Shown piece after piece: positions 35,266 to 45,002 of a stretch of 64,000 nt of DNA. Both the position numbers and the translations under genes were made by a program. The DNA is from Litorilituus sediminis (GTDB lineage Bacteria; Pseudomonadota; Gammaproteobacteria; Enterobacterales; Alteromonadaceae). Position 1 is the first letter of the stretch. The number at the start of each line of letters is the position of its first letter. Below the pieces are notes generated by a model. That model was not told where the DNA came from, did no database searches, and saw only the letters and a program-made list of their open reading frames with translations. The stretch lies in NCBI RefSeq assembly GCF_004295665.1, contig NZ_CP034759.1, forward strand, positions 2,604,001-2,668,000, read 5' to 3'.

Positions 35266-36324
35266 CTATACTTGCGCGATAAGTTGCTGATAGATATCTT
35301 CTTTATTATAGTCAGTCATAAAGTTGATAGGGTCAAAGAAGCTGTTGGCTTCCATTAAAATGGGCCCTGAATTGGTAATAGCGACATCCCAGCCAATCGT
35401 TTTAAGTGGTAAAAATGCCAAGGCTGCTTTTTCTACTAAGGCTAATGTTTCCTGCCAGCACGGCATAACGGCATTGTCTGTATTTAGTTCGCTATTTGGT
35501 GTGATTATTTGGCTGCCATAACCGCTTTGATGAACTTTATAGCCCCTAATAAGTTGGCCATCGGCAAGGTTTACTGTCCAAATTGTCGAGCCGCCCTTAC
35601 CTGTATTAAAGTTATCTGTGACCCTATCTTGGCCTGCGCGTCTAAACTCACAAAAAAGTATTTTGCACTCGCCTTTTTCTATCAGTGTATTAAAACGTAA
35701 TGTTTGTAGTGCTTTGGATGGTGCGAAAGTTTCTATTTGTTGATGCTGATGTATGCGTTCTTGAATGAGGTAGTCTGAGTTTTTACATATTTGCACGGCA
35801 TATTGGCAAAATTGAGGTAAAGACATGGCTGTGCTATTTACCTGGAATCGCTCTTGGTTTTTTGTGAAAGTCCAAATGCCCTGACCATGAGTGCCTTTTG
35901 ACGGTTTTGCTAGGTAGTTTCCGTCTTCTAGTGTCGAAAAAAGCGATTGGTATTTTGACTCTAGATTGCTGTTAGCGCTTTGAGCTTGTCGCTCTAGGTA
36001 GAAAAATACTTTTGCTGTTGGAATCCCCTCTCTTTGACATAACTTATCAAACTCTATTTTAGATTCGGTTAAGTGACGGTATTGCGCGGGATTAAGCTTT
36101 TTTTGAATGCTAAGGTATTCCTCATTGCTGTAAATATTCTTTTTGTATTGGCAGCAATCTGTTGTCGACACTAAATTGTAGAGTAAGATTTCTTCAGGGG
36201 AGAATTGTCTCTGTTGGTAATAAAAGTAAAAGCGTTTAAGGGCCGTATAAAATTTATAAGGATTTAAGCCGGCGAGAAAATAGGCGTATTTTAGAATGTC
36301 TTTTAGTTGTTTGAATTTCTTCAT
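35266..36324 (-). CDS. Sugar-transfer-associated ATP-grasp protein
   Basis: 352 residues of the sugar-transfer-associated ATP-grasp family. Recognisable parts are 'LAKPSKGTHGQGIWTFTKN' (the glycine-rich ATP loop), 'YLIQERIHQHQQIETFAPSK', 'GKGGSTIWTVNLADGQLIRG' and 'GWDVAITNSGPILMEANSFF' with the metal-binding acidic/Asn residues. The start is ATG at 36324: AAAGGA stands seven bases upstream. The open frame extends to 36420 but that part overlaps the next gene's 3' end. The enzyme probably makes an ATP-driven acyl-amine or acyl-ester bond on a sugar; the substrate is unknown. Confidence 0.85.
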   Translation of the reverse strand: MKKFKQLKDILKYAYFLAGLNPYKFYTALKRFYFYYQQRQFSPEEILLYNLVSTTDCCQYKKNIYSNEEYLSIQKKLNPAQYRHLTESKIEFDKLCQREGIPTAKVFFYLERQAQSANSNLESKYQSLFSTLEDGNYLAKPSKGTHGQGIWTFTKNQERFQVNSTAMSLPQFCQYAVQICKNSDYLIQERIHQHQQIETFAPSKALQTLRFNTLIEKGECKILFCEFRRAGQDRVTDNFNTGKGGSTIWTVNLADGQLIRGYKVHQSGYGSQIITPNSELNTDNAVMPCWQETLALVEKAALAFLPLKTIGWDVAITNSGPILMEANSFFDPINFMTDYNKEDIYQQLIAQV

Positions 36325-36379
36325 CTGTAAGTCCTTTAGCTGGCTCAGATGGCAGCAGTAGCTATATAATCCATAAGCT

Positions 36380-37447
36380 TTATTTGCGCCATAAATCAAC
36401 AAGATGGGGTAGAGGATCAAATAAGGTTGCGGTTAAGCTATGCCTTTGAGCATGGCTTAATTGGCTCAACTTGCTTTGCCCTGACAGTAACTTCTTAAGT
36501 TGTTTTTTCGGTAGTAGGTAGCAGCCTTTGGCACCAGAACTTAAAAACGGTTTACCTAGGGTGTAATTAATGCCTTGTTCAACAAAGTTGAGGCCTTGTG
36601 CCATAGCGGCGGTAATAGAAAACCAAAACCTAGGATTGCACTCAATAACATAAACGCGATTATCCGTTGTTGATAGCCTCATATCAAAATGGCCAACACC
36701 AGAATAGTTAAAAGCAGAGACGATATCTTTACTTAACTGACTTACCTCTGCATTTGCTTCAAAAGACAGCTCATCTTCATTTAGCCAGCGCTGCACGTCG
36801 GAAATTAATATCTGACCTTCTTTTGCGATAAAGCTTAGGTCAATATCTATGCCCGGAATGTATTCCTGCACTATTAAAGGTAACTGAGCGTATTGGCTAT
36901 TACTCTCAAGGTGTTGCATTAACTCCCTAGGGCTTTCCATCAGCAGCACACCGTGCCAGGATTCACCATAGATAGGTTTCACCATGATTGGAAAGCTTAT
37001 GTTATCGGTGATGCTTTTGACTGCTTGCTTATTGTTGAGTAATAAGGTTTTTGGTGTTCTGATATGGTTATTCACTAGCGTTTCGGCAAAGCGCCACTTG
37101 TTATCGAGTTGATCTAGCATATCTTTAGAGCAGCAAGGAAAAATAGCCGCAGGAAAGTTACTTTGATGTTCAAACAAAAATGCCGTGGCGTTGACATCGC
37201 CAGGAATGATGACCTTTATATTGTTATCGATACAATATTGCTTAATGTCTTCGCTGCAGCTTTCTGGCTTTTCAAGCCATGGCAGGTGAAATAAATGATC
37301 TTTATATCGACTAAATTTGACTAGATTATCTGGCGTCGAGGAACAGATATGCACCTTGATATTATCTATAGCGTTTAAACAGTACACCACTTTTAAATTA
37401 AGCGCACCAGAGCCAGCAAGTAAGAGAATATTAAGCTTTTTTTCCAT
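36380..37447 (-). CDS. ATP-grasp ligase (carbamoyl-phosphate-synthase-like fold)
   Basis: 355 residues with an N-terminal pre-ATP-grasp Rossmann part ('NILLLAGSGALNLKVVYCLN') and the ATP-grasp core: 'FPIMVKPIYGESWHGVLLME', 'LIVQEYIPGIDIDLSFIAKE' and 'VGHFDMRLSTTDNRVYVIEC' followed by 'NPRFWFSITAAMAQGL'. The catalytic E and N of the last motif are present. Such proteins join a carboxylate to an amine. It precedes a second, unrelated ATP-grasp gene in the same operon. The substrate is unknown. Confidence 0.88.
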   Translation of the reverse strand: MEKKLNILLLAGSGALNLKVVYCLNAIDNIKVHICSSTPDNLVKFSRYKDHLFHLPWLEKPESCSEDIKQYCIDNNIKVIIPGDVNATAFLFEHQSNFPAAIFPCCSKDMLDQLDNKWRFAETLVNNHIRTPKTLLLNNKQAVKSITDNISFPIMVKPIYGESWHGVLLMESPRELMQHLESNSQYAQLPLIVQEYIPGIDIDLSFIAKEGQILISDVQRWLNEDELSFEANAEVSQLSKDIVSAFNYSGVGHFDMRLSTTDNRVYVIECNPRFWFSITAAMAQGLNFVEQGINYTLGKPFLSSGAKGCYLLPKKQLKKLLSGQSKLSQLSHAQRHSLTATLFDPLPHLVDLWRK

Positions 37448-37517
37448 AAAGATTATTATTTTGATTAGCTGTTTATGTTTTTAAGTATAGTCAGGAATAA
37501 CAGTTTTAAGCAGGCAA

Positions 37518-38441
37518 TTACGTAGAACGACGAATTAACCGTTTAACTGTTTGTTTTACCCTTAATTTGCTGAGAATTTTGCCGATAAATGCAGAGAAAG
37601 TATCAAAATAGCATTGCAGTTTTAGCCAAAAATAGTCACTTGAGTTGTTGTTAATGACAAGACAATTGCAGCAACTGACTAGCTCTGAAGAAAATAGTTT
37701 TTTATGTTCACCATCACCTTCGGTGAAATCAAAATATTTTGCTTTATTTGTTAGAGAGAAAATATGTTCAAGCAGTAAATATTGCAGCACGGTGCCGGGA
37801 GAATATTGTTGATATTTAGGTAAATAGCCTAAATAGGTATACATATAACTTTGATTTTTTTGTGGGCAATAAAGATAAGCTATTGGCTCATTTTCTTTAT
37901 ATAAAATAGCGGCTAATAAGCATCCTTGTTGTGCTTGCTTTATTACCGCTTCTTTAAACTGACTGGTTTCAGGAATGGCGGCATCAAAAAGCTTCTTTTG
38001 GTAAGTTTTATTGCCAATGAATCTCGCATCACGCAGAAATATATCAACATCATCAGGTGTGCAAAAGGTACGCATGATAACACCTGAGTTAACTGCTTTT
38101 TTCACCTTTCTTTTTAAGGTCGATCTTGATTTGGCAGAGAATTTTGCTAGGTATTGCTCAAACGAGTTGAAGCGCTCTAGATTAATAGCGTAATTATTAA
38201 GCCTTGCTCTAACGTATATTATTTGATTTGCATGTTTGCTGATTTTGTTAAATGGGCTAGCTTGCTGAACGAATACTCTTGGAAAGAACTGCGGATTATC
38301 CTCTTGAGTAAAATTCAACTGTGATAAATCGCTTAGTGGCTGCTCTGCTAGTGACATTGCTGGATGCTCAGTGTTTACCCTTATGGTTTTACTAAAAAGG
38401 ATGAGGTCGCCAAGTTGAAATGTGAGCTTATAGTGAGTCAT
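37518..38441 (-). CDS. GNAT/FemAB-like acyltransferase (BcsL/CelD type)
   Basis: 307 residues, C-terminal half typical of the acetyltransferase-6 family: 'AKFSAKSRSTLKRKVKKAVN', 'QGCLLAAILYKENEPIAYLY', 'YTYLGYLPKYQQYSPGTVLQ' and 'YFDFTEGDGEHKKLFSSEL'. The N-terminal 90 residues are not recognised. It resembles the FemAB-like gene at 13426 in fold but is clearly a different branch. It is likely to transfer an acyl or aminoacyl group to a sugar; the donor is unknown. It starts 16 bases after the upstream deacetylase gene. Confidence 0.82.
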   Translation of the reverse strand: MTHYKLTFQLGDLILFSKTIRVNTEHPAMSLAEQPLSDLSQLNFTQEDNPQFFPRVFVQQASPFNKISKHANQIIYVRARLNNYAINLERFNSFEQYLAKFSAKSRSTLKRKVKKAVNSGVIMRTFCTPDDVDIFLRDARFIGNKTYQKKLFDAAIPETSQFKEAVIKQAQQGCLLAAILYKENEPIAYLYCPQKNQSYMYTYLGYLPKYQQYSPGTVLQYLLLEHIFSLTNKAKYFDFTEGDGEHKKLFSSELVSCCNCLVINNNSSDYFWLKLQCYFDTFSAFIGKILSKLRVKQTVKRLIRRST

Positions 38442-38457
38442 AGCATTATTATGTCAG

Positions 38458-39483
38458 CTAAAAGTAATCGTTTACTTTGTTTTGTGTCAGAGTCCATAAG
38501 CCATGCACAACAGGTGTTGATAGTGTGCAATTTGATTTTTTGGCTGCTTTTTCCTGTGTTTTATTTTTATGGGCTTGGCATGCCAACTGTGCAAAGGTGG
38601 TAAATTGAAAACGCGAGTCTTGATTTATAAACTGGCAAAGTTGATTAAGTCGATTCAGATTGACTTTATTTTTCACCACTTTGCCACTGATTGGCTGTTT
38701 TTTTATAAACTCGTGGACATGGCTCAAAATGACGATAGGAGAGGTATCTTTTTTTAGTGATTCGGTGAGCACTTTTTTCATTTCCATAAATGAGCAGCCT
38801 GTAATGGTGAGTGCCTTTTCTCTAATGCCCATACTTTTAAAGCTAGTAACTGGAAATTCGGTAATATTGTGGACATCTATAGCTTTATTGCAGGTTCTAA
38901 GTTGTGGCTCTTTGGGTATATATATGGGCAGGTCAACACTACTAGAAACAGTAAAGCCTAATTCATCTAACGCATCGTACAGAGCTAACTTAGGGTGTAA
39001 GTTGCCGGCGCGGTAGGCAACCGGTCTAGGTACATCCCATTGTTTGAAAATATCAAGGCATTCACTTAGCACTTTAACAATATCTTTTTTGCAGGTGCCG
39101 TCAAAATCATCACAAACGAGCCGAGAGGAGACTTTATCTTGCCAGTTTTTTTCTTTAAAGATTAACCAGCAGGGATGGGTGTGTAATTGAATATCTTGAT
39201 TACATTCAATCATTTGCTGTACGTATTTTAGCATTTTACTATTGCCAAAATAATAACTATTAAGTACTTCAGCGAAAAAAGTTGCTTTAACTTGATGAGC
39301 AGAAAGTATGGTTAATATATCTGTTAGCCCTTCTGTGCCATCAGGATTTGGGGCGAAAATAGCATCAGCACAAGGCTGTTTGTGCTCAGGGTCTGCAAAA
39401 GCACCATTGATGCTAAACTCAGCGTCAAAGGAAATAATCACCTTTTTTTTATTGTTATTAATATCACCGGAGTTTTTAAGCAA
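38458..39483 (-). CDS. WalW-like polysaccharide deacetylase family protein
   Basis: 341 residues of the NodB superfamily. 'KVIISFDAEFSINGAFADPE' gives the first acidic motif (D/E), 'VKATFFAEVLNSYYFG' and 'IQLHTHPCWL' the metal-binding H-x-H region, and 'AYRAGNLHPKLALYDALDEL' a conserved middle stretch. It is the first gene of the seven-gene minus operon and would free an amine on a sugar. The start appears to be TTG at 39483 (GGGG eight bases before); no in-frame ATG lies close by, so the exact start is uncertain. It is divergent from manC. Confidence 0.78.
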   Translation of the reverse strand: MLKNSGDINNNKKKVIISFDAEFSINGAFADPEHKQPCADAIFAPNPDGTEGLTDILTILSAHQVKATFFAEVLNSYYFGNSKMLKYVQQMIECNQDIQLHTHPCWLIFKEKNWQDKVSSRLVCDDFDGTCKKDIVKVLSECLDIFKQWDVPRPVAYRAGNLHPKLALYDALDELGFTVSSSVDLPIYIPKEPQLRTCNKAIDVHNITEFPVTSFKSMGIREKALTITGCSFMEMKKVLTESLKKDTSPIVILSHVHEFIKKQPISGKVVKNKVNLNRLNQLCQFINQDSRFQFTTFAQLACQAHKNKTQEKAAKKSNCTLSTPVVHGLWTLTQNKVNDYF

Positions 39484-39646
39484 AGGTAATGCCCCAAAAT
39501 TACCAAAGAGTGTTATTGATTTTAGTATTGGTGAATTTAGTCAAAAAGCAAAAAATAACTATAAGAAAATAGGTTTTACTAAGGCGTGATATGACTTATT
39601 ATAGCCGCTCTAAACCAATTAATTACTACTCATCAATGGAATAAAT

Positions 39647-41062
39647 ATGAGCTCTGCAACAATCTTCCCTGCAATTATGTGTGGTGGTAGTGGCACTAGA
39701 TTATGGCCACTTTCTCGTGCGCTTTTCCCAAAACAGTTTTTACCTTTAGTTAATGAGACATCAATGTTGCAAGATACTATGCAACGCTTACCTAAGGGGT
39801 GCGCAAGCTCAGTATTCATTTGTAATGAAGAGCATAGATTTCTATTAGCTGAGCAGGTGCGTAATCTCACTGATGAGCCACAAACCATTTTGCTTGAGCC
39901 TGAAGGGCGCAATACTGCTCCGGCTATTGCTTTAGCAGCCATTAATGCTTTAGAGCAAAATGATGAGGCCTTGTTGTTAGTGTTAGCAGCTGATCATGTA
40001 ATTGAAAATCAGCAAGCATTTCATCAGGCTATTACCACGGCAACTAAGGTGGCAGAACAAGGAAAATTGGTTACATTTGGCATAGTACCAACGCATGCTG
40101 AAACAGGTTATGGCTATATTAAACAAGGCCAAGAACAAGCTTTAGGCTCATATAAAGTGGCTGAGTTTGTAGAAAAGCCAAATGAAACCTTGGCACAAGA
40201 GTATTTAGATTCAGGCCAGTATTTGTGGAATAGCGGTATGTTTTTATTTAAAGCATCTCGTTACCTTGAAGAATTAGCGAAGTTTCGCCCAGATATTTTG
40301 CAAGCGTGTCAAAAGTCGATGACACAAGTCAGCCAAGATTTAGATTTCTTACGTCCAAATAAAGCAGCATTCTTAGCATGCCCAAGTGAATCCATCGATT
40401 ATGCCGTGATGGAGAAAACTGCTGACGCAGAAGTGGTTCCTCTTGATGCTGGCTGGAATGATGTTGGCTCCTATTCAGCGCTATGGGATGTTTGTCAGCA
40501 AGATGACAATAAGAACGTTGTTAAAGGCGATATACTTGCGCACAGCACAACAAATAGCTATTTGCACAGTCAAAACAAGTTAATAGCAACCGTAGGTGTA
40601 GATAACTTAGTGGTTATTGATACGCCAGATGCGGTCTTGGTGGCAAATAAAGATAAAGTGCAGGATGTGAAAAAGATCGTTGAGCAGCTTAAGGCTGATA
40701 ATCGTCCTGAATCTTCGCTGCATCGAGAAGTGTATCGTCCATGGGGCAAGTACGACAGCATAGATATGGGTGAGCGTTTTCAAGTTAAGCGTATAACGGT
40801 TAAGCCTGGTGCTAAATTGTCGGTACAAATGCACCATCATAGAGCCGAGCACTGGATTATTGTCTCGGGTACAGCCAAAGTGACCATAGACGATAACACG
40901 GTATTGTTAAGCGAAAATCAATCGACCTTTATTCCTATTGGTGCTGTGCACGCTTTAGAAAACCCAGGTAAACTGCCTTTGGAAATGATAGAAGTACAAT
41001 CAGGTAGTTATTTGGGCGAAGATGACATTGTTCGCTTTGAAGATAAGTATGGCCGAGCTTAA
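39647..41062 (+). CDS. manC: Mannose-1-phosphate guanylyltransferase / mannose-6-phosphate isomerase (bifunctional)
   Basis: 471-residue bifunctional enzyme that makes GDP-mannose. The nucleotidyltransferase N-terminus shows '[20 protein letters not shown]' (12-31) and 'FVEKPNE'; the cupin isomerase C-terminus shows '[20 protein letters not shown]' and '[19 protein letters not shown]' with the metal-binding histidines. The ATG at 39647 has GGAA upstream. It supplies a sugar nucleotide for the polysaccharide whose genes surround it, suggesting mannose or a GDP-mannose-derived sugar in the polymer. Phosphomannomutase is not in this window. Confidence 0.95.
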   Translation: MSSATIFPAIMCGGSGTRLWPLSRALFPKQFLPLVNETSMLQDTMQRLPKGCASSVFICNEEHRFLLAEQVRNLTDEPQTILLEPEGRNTAPAIALAAINALEQNDEALLLVLAADHVIENQQAFHQAITTATKVAEQGKLVTFGIVPTHAETGYGYIKQGQEQALGSYKVAEFVEKPNETLAQEYLDSGQYLWNSGMFLFKASRYLEELAKFRPDILQACQKSMTQVSQDLDFLRPNKAAFLACPSESIDYAVMEKTADAEVVPLDAGWNDVGSYSALWDVCQQDDNKNVVKGDILAHSTTNSYLHSQNKLIATVGVDNLVVIDTPDAVLVANKDKVQDVKKIVEQLKADNRPESSLHREVYRPWGKYDSIDMGERFQVKRITVKPGAKLSVQMHHHRAEHWIIVSGTAKVTIDDNTVLLSENQSTFIPIGAVHALENPGKLPLEMIEVQSGSYLGEDDIVRFEDKYGRA

Positions 41063-41112
41063 AACCTAAATAGTTTTTAATACCTAAATTAATTGTGTAG
41101 AAGGGATTCATT

Positions 41113-42108
41113 GTGTTCTTAGGTTATATTCACTCATTTAGAGCGTTAGCGATATTATTTATTGTTGCAGGGCACGCAATAGACTTTTTTACTTGGCCTC
41201 AAGATTCGGCTGATATAGAAAGACTACTGCGTATCGTGATGAGCAATGGCTCTGTGTTATTTGTTTTTATTGCTGGTTATCTATTTCAACATCTCGCGGT
41301 GAAATACCAGCATAAAAAATATTTTATCAATAAGCTTAAAAACGTCATTGTTCCCTATTTATTAGTCTCGATTCCTGCCATTGTTGTCTTTGTTTTCTTT
41401 ATGACTAGAGAGACAGTGTGGCCGGGATTTTATGACAATGCTCCTTGGCAGCAAGTCATTTATTTTTACCTTACTGGTTTTCATCTTGCGCCTTTATGGT
41501 TTATTCCCATGATATCTTTGTTTTATCTGATCGCACCTTTGTTGGTCTATGCAGATAAAACGCGATATTTTTATTGGTTATTACCTATTGCCATTATAGT
41601 TTCTTGCTTTGTTAGTCGCGGGTTACCGCTACAGAGCTTTGTCCATTTTTTCTCTGTCTATATGCTTGGTATGTACTGTAGTCATTTTAAAGTGCAGTTA
41701 AATGATAAATTAAGTCAAAAGCAAGTACTTGTTACTTTGGCTTTGTTTATTCTTGGTTGCGTGCTTTATGAGTTTTATATGATGGCCGGCACTATGACTT
41801 ATGTGAACTATATACAAAAAATAGCCATGTCGGCTTTCTTTGTTGGTTTGTTGTATCGATTGGGCGAAAAAACTAACTATAAGTTAATTCATACTATAGC
41901 AAATGCTAGCTTTGGTGTGTTTTTCATTCATTCTTATGTGCTAACGGCCAGTAAAATGGCCTGTGAAAAGTTATTTGGCGCTAAGGTAGCAGGCAGTTTG
42001 TTACTTTATCCTATTCTGACCCTAAGCATTTTACTTATTTGTGTGGCAATTATTGTTGCTATGCAAAAACTACTCGGTACTAGAAGCCGCTACCTTGTTG
42101 GTAGTTAA
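41113..42108 (+). CDS. Acyltransferase-3 family membrane protein (O-acetyltransferase-like)
   Basis: 331-residue integral membrane protein with about ten helices. The catalytic region near the start has 'YIHSFRALAILFIVAGHAID' (conserved R and H), and 'FLAPLWF'-like and 'FVGLLYRLGEKTNY' segments are typical of the family; 'FGVFFIHSYVL' resembles its last motif. It would add an acetyl or succinyl group to sugars of the exopolysaccharide at the inner membrane. The start is GTG at 41113, with AAGGG at 41101-41105 seven bases before it. It is cotranscribed with manC, 50 bases downstream. Confidence 0.85.
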   Translation: MFLGYIHSFRALAILFIVAGHAIDFFTWPQDSADIERLLRIVMSNGSVLFVFIAGYLFQHLAVKYQHKKYFINKLKNVIVPYLLVSIPAIVVFVFFMTRETVWPGFYDNAPWQQVIYFYLTGFHLAPLWFIPMISLFYLIAPLLVYADKTRYFYWLLPIAIIVSCFVSRGLPLQSFVHFFSVYMLGMYCSHFKVQLNDKLSQKQVLVTLALFILGCVLYEFYMMAGTMTYVNYIQKIAMSAFFVGLLYRLGEKTNYKLIHTIANASFGVFFIHSYVLTASKMACEKLFGAKVAGSLLLYPILTLSILLICVAIIVAMQKLLGTRSRYLVGS

Positions 42109-42134
42109 GCCGAGTTCAGCTGATAAAACGATAT

Positions 42135-42168
42135 GCTGAGCTATTGCGCTAAGCTCAGCTGGTTTTTT
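42135..42168 (+). terminator. Rho-independent terminator of the manC-acyltransferase pair
   Basis: GCTGAGCT (42135-42142) pairs with AGCTCAGC (42152-42159) around a nine-base loop; TGG and a run of six T follow. It overlaps the last codons of the convergent minus-strand gene that ends at 42141. Confidence 0.7.
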
Positions 42169-43355
42169 AATTTTTGCCATTGACTGCTGGTATTGTTTAA
42201 TGCCCGCGCTTCTTGATTAGTTGCTTCAGCTAAGCTCGTTTCAGTTAATCGCTGGCCGAACTTGATATCGTTTTTATCGAGCAATAGAGTCGCGAGCATT
42301 CTTTCACCGAGCTCACGTTTATAATGCGCTGGTTCCCAAAACCATTGCATATATGATTTGGGTTTATCTAATGGTACGGCTTCATTAATAACTTCATTAA
42401 AGCCGCTAAAATCCCACAAGGCAATGCTTGAGTTTTGACTGGCAATATACTGCTGAACAAGCTGCTTCCATAACATAAAGTTTTGCCACTGACCTTTATC
42501 GGCAAGTGTATGTAAATAGCTATAATGATACGGATTGATAAACAGAGTTAGCTTTATATTATGTTGACTCGCCGTTGATATTAGTCGCCCTAAATGGCTG
42601 AATTTTGGTGAGTAAGGTGAATCTTTTTGTGTTTTTATGACCAAGTCACTATTTAATCTGGCGGAAATCTCATTGAGCTTCTGGTTAAACAGTGGCTTGA
42701 TGCCTTCAGTTTGCATAATGGTTTTGTATGAGTCGGCGCTATTAAAACCAAGCGCGCTGATACTGCTTGTTGTCGCATTTTGCTTGCTAAGGGTTTGAAT
42801 ACTTGCCGTTAAGGCATCCAAAGAAAATATCATGGCTAGTTTTTCTTTCAGCCCTTGGTAGCTGTATTCGCTAGCGCTTGCATCAAGAGTGCTTAATCTA
42901 AACTGATAACGCGCTCTTATTGTCTCATTTTGCTGTTGGTGCTCACTATTTAATTGTTGGCTGTTAACTAAGAAGTCGAGAAAATCTACCCCCATAATTA
43001 CGTGTTCTATGCTGTGATTGTTTTCGATAGCATCAATAGCGTAGTCAACTTGCATAATTAAGTGTGCGCCCGGCATGCCTTGGTTATAAACCCGCTTACC
43101 TGCAAAAATTTTACTGTTGGGATCTAAGCCCATCTCTACACGTGAATTACCAACTATTAATATTTGCGGGGCAACTTTATCTACTTGATAAGCTTTGCTA
43201 ATACGTGAGCGTGTGCCAGCTTCAGGCTTTATTTCATTTACACCAGTCATAACGGGTGACCAATACATGCCGAAGGGATCGATAAACCAATTAACTGTGC
43301 CAATACTCGATATTAAGACAATAAAACTGATGAAGTAGCTGCGAATATAGTTCAT
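42141..43355 (-). CDS. SGNH/AlgJ-like membrane-anchored protein, partner of MBOAT
   Basis: 404 residues with an N-terminal membrane anchor (about 7-23) and a periplasmic domain. 'ILIVGNSRVEMGLDPNSK' resembles the SGNH nucleophile block (serine in GNSR), and 'VYNQGMPGAHLIMQVDYAID' and 'LFINPYHYSYLH' are further conserved-looking parts. Such proteins work with MBOAT acyltransferases to O-acetylate extracellular polysaccharide (as AlgJ/AlgX do for alginate). It lies eight bases after the MBOAT gene. A precise family was not established; the catalytic Asp/His were not identified with certainty. Confidence 0.75.
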   Translation of the reverse strand: MNYIRSYFISFIVLISSIGTVNWFIDPFGMYWSPVMTGVNEIKPEAGTRSRISKAYQVDKVAPQILIVGNSRVEMGLDPNSKIFAGKRVYNQGMPGAHLIMQVDYAIDAIENNHSIEHVIMGVDFLDFLVNSQQLNSEHQQQNETIRARYQFRLSTLDASASEYSYQGLKEKLAMIFSLDALTASIQTLSKQNATTSSISALGFNSADSYKTIMQTEGIKPLFNQKLNEISARLNSDLVIKTQKDSPYSPKFSHLGRLISTASQHNIKLTLFINPYHYSYLHTLADKGQWQNFMLWKQLVQQYIASQNSSIALWDFSGFNEVINEAVPLDKPKSYMQWFWEPAHYKRELGERMLATLLLDKNDIKFGQRLTETSLAEATNQEARALNNTSSQWQKLKNQLSLAQ

Positions 43356-43363
43356 TGTTTGCC

Positions 43364-44926
43364 CTAAAATTGAAAATAAAGAAATTCACTCACTTGCGAA
43401 AGCGTGAGTATACCAAGCGCCAGGCAAGCGCCAGAAAAAGCAGCCCACCGAGTCGTGCTAGACCAAGTGATTGTTTTTGACTTAGACCATGTTGGCCAAA
43501 AAGTATTGTCGTTAACTTGGCTGTAGTTGCTTAATGTACCTTGTTCTTTGGCAAATAAGTCTTGTACATTCGGCAGTGTTAAGACAAAAGCTAATAAAGT
43601 GATGTTCCACAACCAGGTTTTAACGAAGACTGCGCCGCCATGTGATGGTGTAACACCCCAAGTTTGTAATAAGTTACCTGCTTCCCCTAAGCGAGATAAA
43701 ATGGCGTTAGGAACGCTTATACCATTAAGCCCTAGCATGCCCTGCAAAATCGTTAAGGCGCCGTCTAAGCTTACTGCTCTGAAGAAAACCCAGCCAACAA
43801 TCACAGCCAAGAAGGTTAGTAGCCAAGCAAAGAAAACATAAATCTTGCCTGGATTTAAGGCGATATGATACTGGGCCTTGATTGCCTGCCAAGCCAGGTT
43901 AAGCATCAGGTATGAACCATGTAGCGCGCCCCAAATAATAAAGTTCCAGCCTGCACCATGCCATAAACCACCCAATAACATAGTAATAGCTAAGTTAGTA
44001 TATCGTTTTACCTTGCCACTTCGGTTACCGCCTAATGCTATGTACAGGTAGTCTCTTAAAAAGTGCGACAGGGTAATATGCCAGCGGCGCCAAAACTCAG
44101 AGATATTGGCGGCTTTATACGGTGAGTAAAAGTTGAGTGGCAAAATAATGCCAAAGAGTCGGGCAATCCCTATGGCCATATCTGAATAGCCAGAAAAATC
44201 AAAATACAGTTGAAAGGTATAAGCTAACGTGCCACCCCAAGCACTAAAGAAGTCGACGGATTGGCCAGCATCCGCGGCAGAAAATATTGGATTGGCATAA
44301 ACAGCTATGCCATCAGCCAGTACGGTTTTTTTAAACAGGCCAATGGCAAATATTGTTAGACCAATTTTGATATTGTGATGATTCAGTTGATAACGTTTGG
44401 TTTGGCTAAATTGCGGCAACATGTCTTTGTGGTGCACAATCGGGCCAGCAATAAGTTGCGGGAAAAAAGCGACAAACAATGCGTAGTGTAAAAAGCTGTA
44501 CTCTTTGGTGATGCCGCGGTACGAATCAACTAAATAGGCGATTTGTTGAAAGGTAAAAAAGGAAATTGCCAGTGGTAAAATTATGTTGCCTAAATCCCAC
44601 TCAGCACCCGTTAAGGCATTAATATTAAAAACAATAAAGCCAGCATATTTAAAGTAGGCAATTGCTGCCAAGTTAACTGTAATGCCTAATATTAATAAGT
44701 TTTTATTATTGTTATTACCTAAGCGCTTACCTACGTGGTAATTAAATGCCATAGATGCAAGTAAAAGTAGTAGATAGCTTGGATTCCACCAGCCATAAAA
44801 GAATAATGAACAAGCAACTAGGCTGGTTATCGCTGCTTCATTTCCCCAACGCTTTGCAGCAGTAAAAAATAGCAGCAAGCTGATAGGTAAAAATAGGAAA
44901 ATAAATTCAGCTGAATTGAATAACAC
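43364..44926 (-). CDS. MBOAT O-acyltransferase (AlgI/PatA-like)
   Basis: 520-residue membrane-bound O-acyltransferase with about 11 helices. The family signature is clear: 'ISFFTFQQIAYLVDSYRG', 'LYFDFSGYSDMAIGIARLFG', 'PLNFYSPYKAANISEFWRRW' and the catalytic histidine region 'GLWHGAGWNFIIWGALHGSY'. It moves acyl groups across the inner membrane to acetylate the polymer, together with the adjoining SGNH-like protein. The start is GTG at 44926, preceded by GGAAGAAG. The pair forms a minus-strand operon separate from manC. Confidence 0.92.
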   Translation of the reverse strand: MLFNSAEFIFLFLPISLLLFFTAAKRWGNEAAITSLVACSLFFYGWWNPSYLLLLLASMAFNYHVGKRLGNNNNKNLLILGITVNLAAIAYFKYAGFIVFNINALTGAEWDLGNIILPLAISFFTFQQIAYLVDSYRGITKEYSFLHYALFVAFFPQLIAGPIVHHKDMLPQFSQTKRYQLNHHNIKIGLTIFAIGLFKKTVLADGIAVYANPIFSAADAGQSVDFFSAWGGTLAYTFQLYFDFSGYSDMAIGIARLFGIILPLNFYSPYKAANISEFWRRWHITLSHFLRDYLYIALGGNRSGKVKRYTNLAITMLLGGLWHGAGWNFIIWGALHGSYLMLNLAWQAIKAQYHIALNPGKIYVFFAWLLTFLAVIVGWVFFRAVSLDGALTILQGMLGLNGISVPNAILSRLGEAGNLLQTWGVTPSHGGAVFVKTWLWNITLLAFVLTLPNVQDLFAKEQGTLSNYSQVNDNTFWPTWSKSKTITWSSTTRWAAFSGACLALGILTLSQVSEFLYFQF

Positions 44927-45002
44927 TTACTTCTTCCGTGATGGCGATTAACAATTTTGCAATATATTAATCGCTATCGAAGAATTTGTCTTTAACTTTA
45001 GC

